NCBI RefSeq assembly: GCF_016808335.1
Contig: NC_053153.1
Location: 32,175,172-32,239,171 of the forward strand
DNA length: 64,000 nucleotides
Direction of reading: 5' to 3'
Source of the DNA: Panicum virgatum
Taxonomy: Eukaryota > Streptophyta > Magnoliopsida > Poales > Poaceae
Position 1 is the stretch's first letter. The number at the start of each line of letters is the position of its first letter. Shown here piece by piece: positions 54,831 to 64,000 of this stretch. The notes below the pieces were generated by a model. The model worked only from the letters and a program-made list of their open reading frames with translations. It did not search any database and was not told where the DNA came from. The position numbers and the translations under genes were made by a program.

Positions 54831-56328
54831 ATCTCCCCCTTGATGAGTGCATTGTCAACACACCACCAGAAACCAGAGAAGTGATAAAATAGAAACCAGA
54901 AAGTGAAGAACTCAAGCAAGTGACAAAAAGCTCAGAAAGTCAAGAATAGTCACTTACTCAAGCGTAGATCGATTCCCTAAGACAAGGGCAACGGCTCGAT
55001 GCAATCGATCAAAAGCCAAAACATGACTCCTCAAAGACAAAGGTAACGCTCGACGCAGTCATGCAAGAAGCAGAGGGAAAATGAGGAAACTAGGAGCCAC
55101 AACCAAAGCAGAAACTCCCCCTGAAATGCATTTCCCCTCACACGTGCAATTCTCCCAAAATGATGCACTCTCAAAGCCAAAATCAAACAAGTCTCCCCCT
55201 TGTTGGCACATGCACACATCAAGCCTAAACAAACCTAAAGCTCCCCCTGAAGCTGAGACCCCCCCTGAACAGATGCTATGCAATGAATGCAATGCAGGAG
55301 GTGTAAGTGAAAGCATTCAGGGATACAAGGATATGAGCAACATCTAGTCACAAGCATGTGTGCATCCATAAACAAGACCTGCATCTGGCTCAACAGGGTA
55401 TATCAAATCAGTCTAGAGCTAGGCAAGTTCAGTTTAGGAGAAATAAAAGCATCACCCAAGATCTAGCACTAACATGTAGGGAATGGAAAGCAGTGCTAAT
55501 CATACTCATACAGGTGAGCCAAACCAACCATAAACAAGACTTGCATCTAGCTCAACAGGGTATATCAAATCAGTCTAGAGCTAGGCAAGTTCAGTTTAGG
55601 AGAAATAAAAGCATCACCCAAGATCTAGCACTAACAAGTAGGGAATGGAAAGCAGTGCTAATCATACTCATACAGGTGAGCCAAACCAACCAAAAGCATG
55701 TTGCAAACATTCATTTCTCAAACAAATTATATCAAGCAATTCTTAATGCCAGGGGTTGAAAACTTATCATGCTTTACTTAGAAACGAGGCCAATCCTATG
55801 CAAAAGACAATCAGAAGTTTAAGACACTCATTTCAGTCATGCACAGCCTTGTCCGGGTTCTCACAAGTGCAAAGTGAGCCGTCTCGAAAGCTCGATCAGT
55901 GCGACAAGCAATCCCACCTGGATCTTTTCAATCCATTTCAAGAACAGTTCAAGCAATTTTATCAAATTTAGATCATTTCAAGTATGAATTGCTGAACGAA
56001 AGCTACACTAGCATGAATAAGATAGCAAAGCATATCAACACGCCCTAACATGCTAGTAGCCAAGACAGGATGATCATGTTTTCAGATTTTCAAAACAAAA
56101 TAGCTTAACTCAGATGATTTCATATACACAGTGGAGCAAGTTATACATGATCAAATTTATCAACTCACACTAACAGGCACTAGAAGATCATAGCAATGTA
56201 TACAAGAATGCTAGTGCAAGTGTGGCAATGCAAAATGCAAACATGTACAATGCATATGCACAATGCAACTACCAAACCTAGAAAACAAAGAGAAACAAAT
56301 AAAACCTATAAAGTTAACCAAAGAAAAG
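54831..56328 (-). other. 3' noncoding region of a second Copia A-family copy
   Basis: Begins with the minus-strand polypurine tract (caagggggagat) and matches 34589-35165, then continues into sequence lost from the left copy. Contains a 162-bp tandem duplication (55367-55690). 55805-56310 is repeated at 57075-57560. No ORF of its own. Confidence 0.7.
55367..55690 (+). repeat. 162-bp tandem duplication
   Basis: Two adjacent copies starting cataaacaagac (55367 and 55529) that differ at only a few bases, so recent relative to the rest of the element. Confidence 0.9.
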
Positions 56329-57080
56329 TCAGCGATCAAAAGGGGTGGTAACAACCCCAAGCTCCCCTCGCAAGCGAGCAAAAGTGTCCTGCTCTAGCGG
56401 TTTGGTGAGGATATCTGCGGTTTGCCTCTCTGAAGGGACATGGATCAGGTCTATGTGTCCTCTCTCATGATTATCTCGCAGGAAATGGAATCTGATATCT
56501 ATGTGCTTGGTTCTGGAGTGTAGGACAGGGTTCTTTGCAATGCTAATGGCTGACATGTTGTCTATAAGATGGGAACCCTACCGAAACTCAAACCATAATC
56601 CTGCAATGTCTGTTTCATCCAAAGTAACTGGGAGCAGCAGCTAGCAGCGGCAACATACTCTGCTTCTGTGGAAGAAAGCGCTACGCTAGGCTGCTTGCGA
56701 GAGGACCAAGACACCAAAGATGTACCGAGAAAATTGACAAGTGCCGGATGTCGACTTGCGATCCAACCGATACCCACCGAAATCGGCATCAGAAAAGCCC
56801 ACCAAAATCAGAGAAGAATCCGCAGAATACCAAGACCAAATTCAGGGGTGAATTTCAGATACCTGAAGATGCGTTTCACCACCTGCCTGTGGGAGGTGTG
56901 CGGAGGAGCCTGGTACCGCGCACAGAGGCCGACCCCCGAACTGAATGTCCGGCCGGGTCGCCATCAGGCACAGGAGCGAGCCGATCATGCTCCTGTACTC
57001 CTTCTGGTCCACCGCCTAGCCGTCCAAGTCCTCATCAAGCGCCGTCGAAGTGCTGATCGGAGTCGGCTGAGGAGACAATC
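56329..57080 (-). pseudogene. Copia A-family RNase H and end of RT
   Basis: Minus frames: [18 protein letters not shown] (about 56945), VVKRIFRYLKFTPEFGLWYS, a frameshift, STSGTC-type region and SLVSWSSRKQPSVALSSTEA, SCCSQLLWMKQTLQDYGLSF, a frameshift, [20 protein letters not shown] and ADILTKPLEQDTFARLRGEL (56556-56329). Gly and Asp replace some conserved residues. It starts abruptly inside RT at 57080, at the same family position ([13 protein letters not shown]) where 3' noncoding sequence is then repeated. Confidence 0.8.
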
Positions 57081-57560
57081 AAAAGCTTAAGACACTCATT
57101 TCAGTCATGCACAGCCTTGCCCGGGTTCTCACAAGTGCAAAGTGAGCCGTCCCGAAAGCTCGATCAGTGCGACAAGCAATCCCACCTGGATCTTTTCAAT
57201 CCATTCAAGAACAGTTCAAGCAATTTTATCAAATTTAGATCATTTCAAGTATGAATTGCTGAACAAAAAGCTACACTAGCATGAATAAAATAGCAAAGCA
57301 TATCAACACGCCCTAACATGCTAGTAGCCAAGACAGGGTGATCATGTTTTCAGATTTTCAAAACAAAATAGCTTAACTCAGATGATGTCATATACACAGT
57401 GGAGCAATTATGCATGATCAAATTTATCAACTCACACTAGCAGGCACTAGAAGATCATAGCAATGTATACAAGAATGCTAGTGCAAGTGAGGCAATGTAA
57501 AATGCAAACATGTACAATGCATATGCACAATGTAACTACCAACCTAGAAAACAAAGAGAA
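57075..57560 (-). repeat. Second copy of the Copia A 3' noncoding region
   Basis: About 500 bp starting aagacactcatttcagtc, a diverged repeat of 55805-56310, joined directly to the RT fragment. Together with 54831-57080 it shows that tandem or unequal recombination scrambled this end. Confidence 0.8.
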
Positions 57561-58063
57561 ACCCAGTCAAACCCAATCAAATCCTAATTGAAACTCAGAC
57601 AAATCAATCGGAATCCGAATCGAAATTCTAATCGGATCCTGGACAATCCATAACCCGTATGATCTCAACACAGTCCGTCGGAGTAAACAAACATAACATT
57701 GGTGATATTACTCGTAGCAACGCATGTGCACTATGCTAGTAGATATATATTTGGCTATGCATCTAGATGTACACTATATCTAGATACATAATAAAATTGT
57801 CTGTTTTTTACCATTTATTGTATAGATACATATTTTGATATGCACGAGATAGGGTACAGTTGGCATGCTGCTAAATTAAAAATGATTAAGAATTTGCAAA
57901 TAGGATGAAAATAGTGGAATATCATGAATCAAAACAATTCGCAGTCCGGATGTTATATTTCTAAAGACTTGCAAAACTAATGTTATATCGTGTGAGATCT
58001 GCAAACTTAGTTCGTTAAACTAGTATTAAATATCAAAATTTCTCCTCCCAAACAGCCACTAAA
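57561..58063. other. Spacer with a possible degenerate Helitron end
   Basis: actcgtagcaacgcatgtgcac followed by tatgCTAG at 57736-57739 before T resembles an eroded Helitron hairpin plus CTAG. AT-rich sequence follows up to the PPR pseudogene. No gene seen. Confidence 0.35.
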
Positions 58064-59960
58064 GTGACCAATTTGATCGGCGGAGCCCTTGCTGGCTCCG
58101 GCTCACCGAACATGCCTCCGCCTTCCTGCCTGTTGGCCCTGCTCACCGCCGGCAACCCGCCGCCGCTCCGTCTTCTCCTTCCGCTCCACGCGCACCTCCT
58201 CGTGTCCGGTCTCCCCTCCTCCCTATTCCCCCTTCGCTCCCCGCCTCGTATCCGCCTTCGCACTCACCGAACTCGCCTCCCCGCGCCCGCTTCTCACGCT
58301 CTCTCCCTCCTCGCATCCCTCACCTCCCCGCCAGACACCGCGTCCCCCTACAACGCCGCCCTCCGCGCGCTCTCCCTCTGCCCGCACCCGCACCTCCTCG
58401 ACCGCCACTGCCTCCCGCTCTACCGCGCCCTCCTCCGCTCCGGCTCCGCGCGGCCGGACCACCTCACCTTCCCCTTCCTCCTCAAGGCATGCGCGCGCTT
58501 AAGGGAGCGCTTCTACAGCGGCGGCGCGGTGCTTGCGCACATTACCCGGCTCGGCTTCAACTCGGACGTCTTCGTGGTGAACGCCGCTATGCATTATTGG
58601 TCTGTTTGTGGGTCCATGGTGAACGCCCGCAGATTGTTCGATGAAAGTCCCGTGAGGGATGTTGTCTCGTGGAACACGCTCATCGGCGGGTATGTTCGGA
58701 GGGGTCTCCCTGGAGAGGCTCTGGAGTTATTTTGGAGGATGTGGAGGAAGGAACAGTTAGGGCCGGATGAGGTCACGATGATTGGAGCCGTATCAGGCTG
58801 CGGGCAGCTGGGTGATTTGGAACTTGGGAAGAGGCTGCATGAGTTTGTGGAGTTTAATGGGGTGAGGTGCACTGTGAGGCTGATGAATGCATTGATGGAT
58901 ATGTATGTTAAGTGCGGCAGTTTAGAGCTGGCGACGTCGGTGTTTGAAAGGATGGATACCAGAACTGTAGTTTCTTGGACAACAATGATTGTTGGGCATG
59001 CAAGGCTTGGGACGATAGAGGATGCACGGAAGCTGTTTGATGAGATGCCCGAAAGGGATGCATTCCCATGGAATGCTCTGATGGCCCGGTTATGTACATA
59101 GTAAGCAAGGCAAGGAGGCTATTGCGTTATTTCATGAGATGCAGGAAGCAAAGGTGGCCCCAGATGAGATTACAATGGTCAATCTCCTATCTGCTTGCCT
59201 CTCAGCTCGGAGCATTAGAAATGGGGATGTGGGCTCACCATTACATCGACAGACATCAGCTTTATCTTAGTGTTGCTCTTGCCACATCTCTAGTTGATAT
59301 GTATGCAAAATGTGGCAACATCAAGAAAGCTATATGTATTTTCAAAGATGTCCCTGAGAAAAATGCTCTCACTTGGACAGCGATGATCTGTGGTCTGGCA
59401 AATCATGGACACGCAGATGAGGCTATAGAGCACTTCCGTAGAATGATAGAGCTTGGATTACAGCCAGATGAGATTACATTCATTGGGGTTCTCTCTGCAT
59501 GTTGTCATGCTGGTTTGGTTGAAGAGGTCGGGAATTTTTCTCACTAATGGACTCAAAATATCACCTTAAGAGGAAAATGAAACATTATTCATGCATGATA
59601 GATTTGTTAGGCAGAAGCAGGGCATTTAAATGAAGCAGAAAAGCTAGTAAACACCATGCCTATGGATCCTGATGCTGTAGTTTGGGGCGCTCTATTTTTT
59701 GCTTGTTAGGATGCATGGTAATATCACTCTTGGCGAAAAGGCAGCAATGAAATTGGTTGAACTTGCTCCAAGTGATAGTGGAATCTATGTGCTGCTGGCT
59801 AATATGTATGCGGAGGCAAACATGAGGAAGACAAGCTGACAAAGTGAGGGCTATGATGAGACATTTGGGAGTGAAGAAGGTGCCTGGATGTAGTTGCATT
59901 GAGCTGAATGGTGTAGTTCATGAATTTATTGTGAAGGATAAATCACATGGTTGACACTAA
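58064..59960 (+). pseudogene. Pentatricopeptide-repeat (PPR, E-subclass) gene, frameshifted
   Basis: The open part 58064-59101 has PPR/L/S repeats: LLRSGSARPDHLTFPFLLKA, VVNAAMHYWSVCGSMVNARR, RDVVSWNTLIGGYVRRGLPG, LMNALMDMYVKCGSLELATS, RTVVSWTTMIVGHARLGTIE and PERDAFPWNALMA. One extra C near 59091 breaks the frame; a second extra base near 59199 puts it back in the frame of 59068-59547 (ALATSLVDMYAKCGNIKKAI, WTAMICGLANHGHADEAIEH, PDEITFIGVLSACCHAGLVE). Further frame breaks around 59530, 59630 and 59840 follow, yet the E-motif end is still readable (MPMDPDAVVWGALFFACRMH, KVPGCSCIELNGVVHEF). Near the N terminus, 58230-58310 is read in a neighbouring frame (SAFALTELASPRPLLTL) between two compensating shifts. 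PPR-E proteins normally act in organellar RNA editing or processing. Five or more breaks point to a pseudogene or a very poor sequence. Confidence 0.8.
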
Positions 59961-60957
59961 TGCAATTTATGATTGCTTACATGAGATCACGCTACAAATA
60001 AGACATACTGCAAACATGATTGACATTTCAGCTACTGGCATCATGTAGGATTTTTTGGCCTAGAAACTGCTAGCCTAGGTCTGAGATATGTTACGCCTGT
60101 TGTGTTCCACAACTCATTCATCTGACGAATGTACCAGCTGGCCAGGCAATGTACTCAGAGAAGTGGATTTTCTTATGCTGATCAAAATTTGTGTCACCTC
60201 AAGAGCATTTCTGGTCCTTTTGCAGCTTAACTGAGATAATGATTTTGCATATTAATGAAGATAGCGATGTCCATGACAGATGCTCAAGGGAGCACAATTT
60301 ATTAGAAGGTATTTTTTCAACTTATAACCTTTGAAAAATTATAAAACCCTGAACTGGTACTTATCTGCCTGCTTTTTATGTTCGTACGATTCCTGTAAAT
60401 TCTTATCATGAGCTAGCCCAGGGTGACATCTTCTCACAGTCCAATTCATTATTATCTTTGCAGAATAGTGACAGAAGAGAGTACCAACTTGCTAGCTGTG
60501 TGCCTGTATATTCATGAGGTCTTCAACTCTGCAGGCTTGCCTGAAATTTTTCCTGTTTTTTACTCAGCTATATCTTGGCTAATTTGCATGTTATAGGTAC
60601 TAGATGTTGGTTGACCTGTTCAACTTGCACCACATATTCTGAAAAGTGACAAAGTGCTTATTTGCTAGTTAAAAAAAACAGACATGCTCATATTATTTAT
60701 AATTTTCACATTCTCAAGTGATACTTTAGAGAACTCTACTTTCTGATAACAACACATGATTCTCCATGTCTTGCAGATTAAGGGTGTTAGTATGAAATTG
60801 CCGCCGCATGGAGCCACGTGCCAGAGTCTCAAAAGGAGTTCTGTTATTGTCTCCCAAGTACAACAGTTGCCTGCTGGTAAATGTCTTAATATGTATATAA
60901 ATACATGCAAAGATGTTTTGATAATCTGCAACACGCATAGCTGCAGTTTGTAATTCT
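59961..60957. other. Unassigned spacer downstream of the PPR pseudogene
   Basis: AT-rich, with only short ORFs and no transposon termini that I recognise. It may be the 3' flank of the ancestral PPR gene. Confidence 0.4.
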
Positions 60958-61060
60958 TGTTGATGTATATTGAGCCCATGTATTGAGGCACATGTATAGG
61001 AAATATATATATCCCACCCTTCTATGGTTTGGAGGAATACATTGAGTCATTTCCTCTAGC
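60958..61060 (+). repeat. Short Copia LTR remnant
   Basis: Ends with catttcctctagca, directly followed by TGGTATCTAGC (61062), a PBS-like sequence. It begins around tgttgatgtatattg, so only about 100 bp remain. It resembles the short-LTR class of 25730-25900 in size and in the tatatat run before cccaccc. Confidence 0.45.
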
Positions 61061-61061
61061 A

Positions 61062-63612
61062 TGGTATCTAGCCTTCTTCTTCCTCTCCCTCCCTCCCTCT
61101 AGCAAGCCGCCGCCGGCGCTTGCCCCACCCTTCTCCTCCTCCGCTCTGAATCCGGCGCCGCCCGCCTCCTTTGCGCTGGATCTGGCGCCGCCCGCCTCCG
61201 CCTGGGCTGGTGCGGCCGCCGGCCCTGGCGCGCCCCGGCCGCCGGCCTGGCTGTCCTCGAGCTGGCGTCGGTCGCCGCTGAGGGCGCCGCTGCCGCGGGG
61301 GCTGCGGAAACCACCGCTCGCGGCTCCTCTGCTCCCGGGCAGCGCCTCCTCTGCGCTGGCCGCTGGCGCCATGGCCCGCCGTGCCTTGGGCGCCCGTCGC
61401 CGCAGCCACCGCCCTTGCCGCCATCGCTCCCCTTGGCGCCGGGCCGCCGCGACGGATCCGGCCGCCGATAACCTCGCCATGGGCGCTGCCGGATGCGGGC
61501 ATAGGAGCCGCCGCCGCCCCTGCCGCCGTGGCCGCGCGCCGCTGGCGCCGCGGGCACCGCCGCCGCGGACGCCGCGGCCCACCTCGCGGCCCTGGCCGCC
61601 GGGCCCTCTCCTCCCCTGGCCGCGGGCGCCGCCGGCCTGCCTCCTGCAAGCGCGGCGGGCGTGGCCCCCGGACGCCGCTCCTCTGCTCGCCGCCGCCCGC
61701 CTGTGCATGCCGCGGGCACTGCGGCCGACGCGCGCGTCGCGGCCGTCTCGGCCTGGTGTGCTCCGACCGCTCCCTGGCCATCCTCGAGCCCGCTCCGGCC
61801 CGGGGGCGCCGCCGCTGATGCTACTCCTCCATGGCCTGCGCTCGGCTTGCCCCCCGTGGATGCACTGTTCGCTTCCGCTGCCTTTCGCGGGCCGCCGACC
61901 GTTGCCCGAGCTGCTCTGGCCGAAGTTGCACTCGCCGTGGCCCTCCTCGCCGCCATGTCCGAGGCTTCGGCGGCTCAGGATCGCATCCGTGCGATTGCCT
62001 TCGCTTGGGAGCATCTTAGCTTGTCGTTCCATTCACTGAGCACGGCGCTCTGTCCTCCCACCAGGCTCCGCCCTCTGGATCTGGACCTCGGACCGACCCC
62101 TCCTTGGTGCTCCTCTCACCGGCCAGACCGGGAGTGGGGGCGGTCGCGGGTGTCGTCGTCGGGGCGGACGTGGTGGTGGTGCTGGCGGTGCTCCTTCTGG
62201 TGGTACTGGTGGAGGCCGTCGGGGCACTTCGACCCCGACTCCGGCTCCCACTCCTGCTTCTTCCCTTAGAGGTACGCCCTGGCCATCCTTCAGCGCCCCA
62301 TGGTCAGGGCGCATCCCGATGTGGCCGTTTCAGGGTGGGGGGAGGGGGCTCGTCCTCAGCTCCAGCCGGCGGCCATGTTCACTGGTGCTGCTCCCCTGTT
62401 CGCGCCGTTCTGGACCCCGCCTGCTCAGCTCAGCCAGCAGCCGACTTGGCCTGGAGGGTGGGACCAGGCCGCACTGGCGCAGTCCTTCAGCGCCATGGGG
62501 CGGACGCCGCCGGTCAGCACTGAGTGGATTGCTGACTCGGGTGCCTCCTTCCACACCACCCCTGATGCCGGTATCCTCTCTTCTGTCCGACCCCACACTC
62601 CTCTTGTCCTTCTTCCATCATGGTTGGTGATGGGTCTTGCCTTCCTGTCACCGCCGTGGGTTCTGCTCCTGGTTCTTTTCGTCTTCCCAATGTCCTTGTT
62701 GCTCCTCGGTGGTTCATAACCTTCTTTCTATTCGTCAGTTTACTGCTGACAACTCTTGTTCCATCGAGTTTGACTCTTCTGGCCTCACTGTAAAGGATTC
62801 GGCCTCCCGGCGTCCGCTCCTCCGGTGTGACAGCACGGGGCCCTTTATACCCTTCGCCTTCCGTCTTCCGCTGCACTACTCTCGCCTTCTTCTTCGTCTG
62901 CCGCCTTTGCCGCGACACCGTCTTCTACCACCTGGCACCGCCGTCTTGGTCACCCCGCCCGCGACGTTCTGGCTCAGCTCAGCCATAGTACTGATGTTCC
63001 TGGTACTAAGGCTCTTGCTGAGCACCTCTGCCATGTGTGCCAGCTTGATCGTCATGTTCGTCTTCCTTTTTATTCCTCTCTTCACATGCGACGCATGCCT
63101 TTGACCTTATTCACTGTGACCTGTGGACCTCTCTTGTTCTCAGTCTCTGGCTACAAATATTACTGGTGGTGGTCGATGATTTCTCACACTACTCTTAGAC
63201 TTTTCCTTTGCGCGTCAAGTCTGAGACCTTCCCCACCCTCCTTCACTTCTTTGCCTGGGTGTCCACTCAGTTCAGCCTCACCATTAAGGCCGTCCAGTGT
63301 GACACGGGTGTGAGTTCGACAACTCCACCTCCCGTTTTTTCTTCCTCTCTCGGGGTGTTCAGCTGCGTATGTTTTGACCGTATACCTCTCCTCAGAACGG
63401 CAAGGCTGAGCGGATGATTCGCACGACGAACGACGTCGTACGCACCCTTCTGATCCAGGCTTTTCTGCCCCCGCGCTTCTGGGCCGAGAGCCTTCACACC
63501 GCCACCTACTTGCTTAACCACCTTCCGTCCACTTCTTCTCCTGCTCCCACTCCACACCACGCTCTCTTCGGTACCCCTCCTCGCTACGACCACCTTCGGG
63601 TTCGGGTACACT
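61062..63612 (+). pseudogene. Decayed GC-rich Copia element: gag end, protease and integrase
   Basis: 61080-62000 is extremely GC-rich low complexity with no UBN2 capsid domain visible. From about 62230 gag-end sequence appears (SLRGTPWPSFSAPWSGRIPM), then EWIADSGASFHTTPDAGILS (protease), VVHNLLSIRQFTADNSCSIE (62710-62780), WHRRLGHPARDVLAQLSHST (62935-62995), FDLIHCDLWTSPV and VVDDFSHYSWTFPLRVKSET in mixed frames, and PQNGKAERMIRTTNDVVRTL and FWAESLHTATYLLNHLPSTS (63395-63540). It stops at DHLRV near 63600, where another element begins. At least six frameshifts. RT and RNase H are absent. Confidence 0.75.
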
Positions 63613-63614
63613 AG

Positions 63615-64000
63615 CAAGATCAAAACCTAAGCAAAAGATCACACTACCATGCAAGTTGTCCTAGTCAAACTACAAGCAATCAAAAGCAAGAATAACAACA
63701 AAATGATTTAATTGCTTGAAATAGAAGTAAGGGACACAAGACAACCGGATTTTTTCCCGTGGTGTCGAGGAGTTGACGCTCCCCCTAATCCACCTTGGAG
63801 CACCCACACAAGGGTATAGTTCCCTTGCTTCACCAAGGAGCAAATGATCACTAAGAATGCTCCTTCTCCATCTCCGGAACGGCGAGCTTCACACCGTGTA
63901 CAATCTTCTTGTCTTGGGGCTCCCACAAACTCCAAGAGCTCACCAAGAACCTCCCGATCACCAAGACCGGCTAGGTGCCGTCAAACACCAAGAGTAACCT
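63615..64000 (-). repeat. LTR fragment of a SIRE/Maximus Copia element, runs off the window
   Basis: Read on the minus strand it matches the R/U5-like part of element B's LTR in order: ttactcttggtg, then gatcttggtgatcg-like, gtgggagccccaagacaaga, agattgtac, and ccacgggaaaaaatccggtt (B has the same last block). Divergence shows a related but separate family. It truncates the GC-rich Copia on its left. Confidence 0.65.

Noticed and set aside
61022..62039. Two 336-codon ORFs, one on each strand
   Set aside because: Mirror-image low-complexity frames in a very GC-rich Copia remnant; length is due to absence of AT-rich stop codons.
1..64000. CRISPR arrays, bacterial operons, tRNA or rRNA genes
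   Set aside because: None seen; repeats here are minisatellites, LTR motif arrays and transposon ends of a plant nuclear genome.

Overview
This is a nuclear stretch of a grass genome (Poaceae, probably a panicoid; inference). The evidence is transposon density, GC-rich monocot-style 5' coding ends, intron signals, and typical grass families: CACTA elements with ACCGGT-rich subterminal repeats, SIRE/Maximus-type Copia elements, Pack-MULEs, CTAG-ending Helitrons, and hAT and PIF MITEs. About 85-90% of the window is mobile DNA. Only two plausible host genes remain, a pair of small secreted cystatin-like proteins (minus strand, 11776-12203 and 20966-21349). There is also one decayed host-type gene, a pentatricopeptide-repeat pseudogene at 58064-59960.

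Layout. 1-6200 is the 3' part of a CACTA element carrying a decayed TNP1-like gene and a Ulp1/C48 cysteine-protease gene. 6.3-13.1 kb is a patchwork of small DNA transposons: a PIF transposase scrap, a 1.05-kb TIR element flanked by TTA, a Helitron carrying a pectin-methylesterase fragment, a 1-kb hAT element carrying a gene fragment, the first cystatin-like gene and a hAT MITE. 13.1-17.0 kb holds a LINE scrap and a truncated Copia element. 18.7-20.2 kb is a non-autonomous CACTA, followed by an orphan ORF and the second cystatin-like gene. 22.3-25.6 kb holds one CACTA end, then a second 5'-truncated copy of the Ulp1-carrying CACTA in opposite orientation, then a short Copia LTR (25730-25900).

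25.9-33.0 kb is mostly unassigned, but contains a hAT MITE with perfect 8-bp target duplications, a Pack-MULE (28519-29974, perfect 9-bp duplications) with a galacturonosyltransferase fragment, a Helitron 3' end, and a 280-bp inverted repeat separated by 1.5 kb.

33.0-57.6 kb is a nested retrotransposon block. An old, stop-riddled Copia element on the minus strand (A; LTRs 33012-34588 and 53276-54830) was split by a very young 13.1-kb Copia element on the plus strand (B; 36510-49613). B has apparently identical 1.69-kb LTRs apart from one homopolymer base, a perfect GCAGT target duplication, PBS and PPT, gag, an intact 1087-residue pol, and an extra 848-943-residue third ORF of unknown function. 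Beyond A's right LTR lies a rearranged, partly duplicated piece of the same family (54831-57560). The window ends with the PPR pseudogene, a decayed GC-rich Copia (about 60960-63612) and an LTR fragment running off the end (63615-64000).

The elements with visible internal regions form a nested history rather than a pathway. Recurrent themes are capture of host gene fragments by four transposon types (CACTA, Helitron, MULE, hAT) and arrays of short ACCGGT-like palindromes in the LTRs of three different Copia families and in the CACTA subterminal regions.
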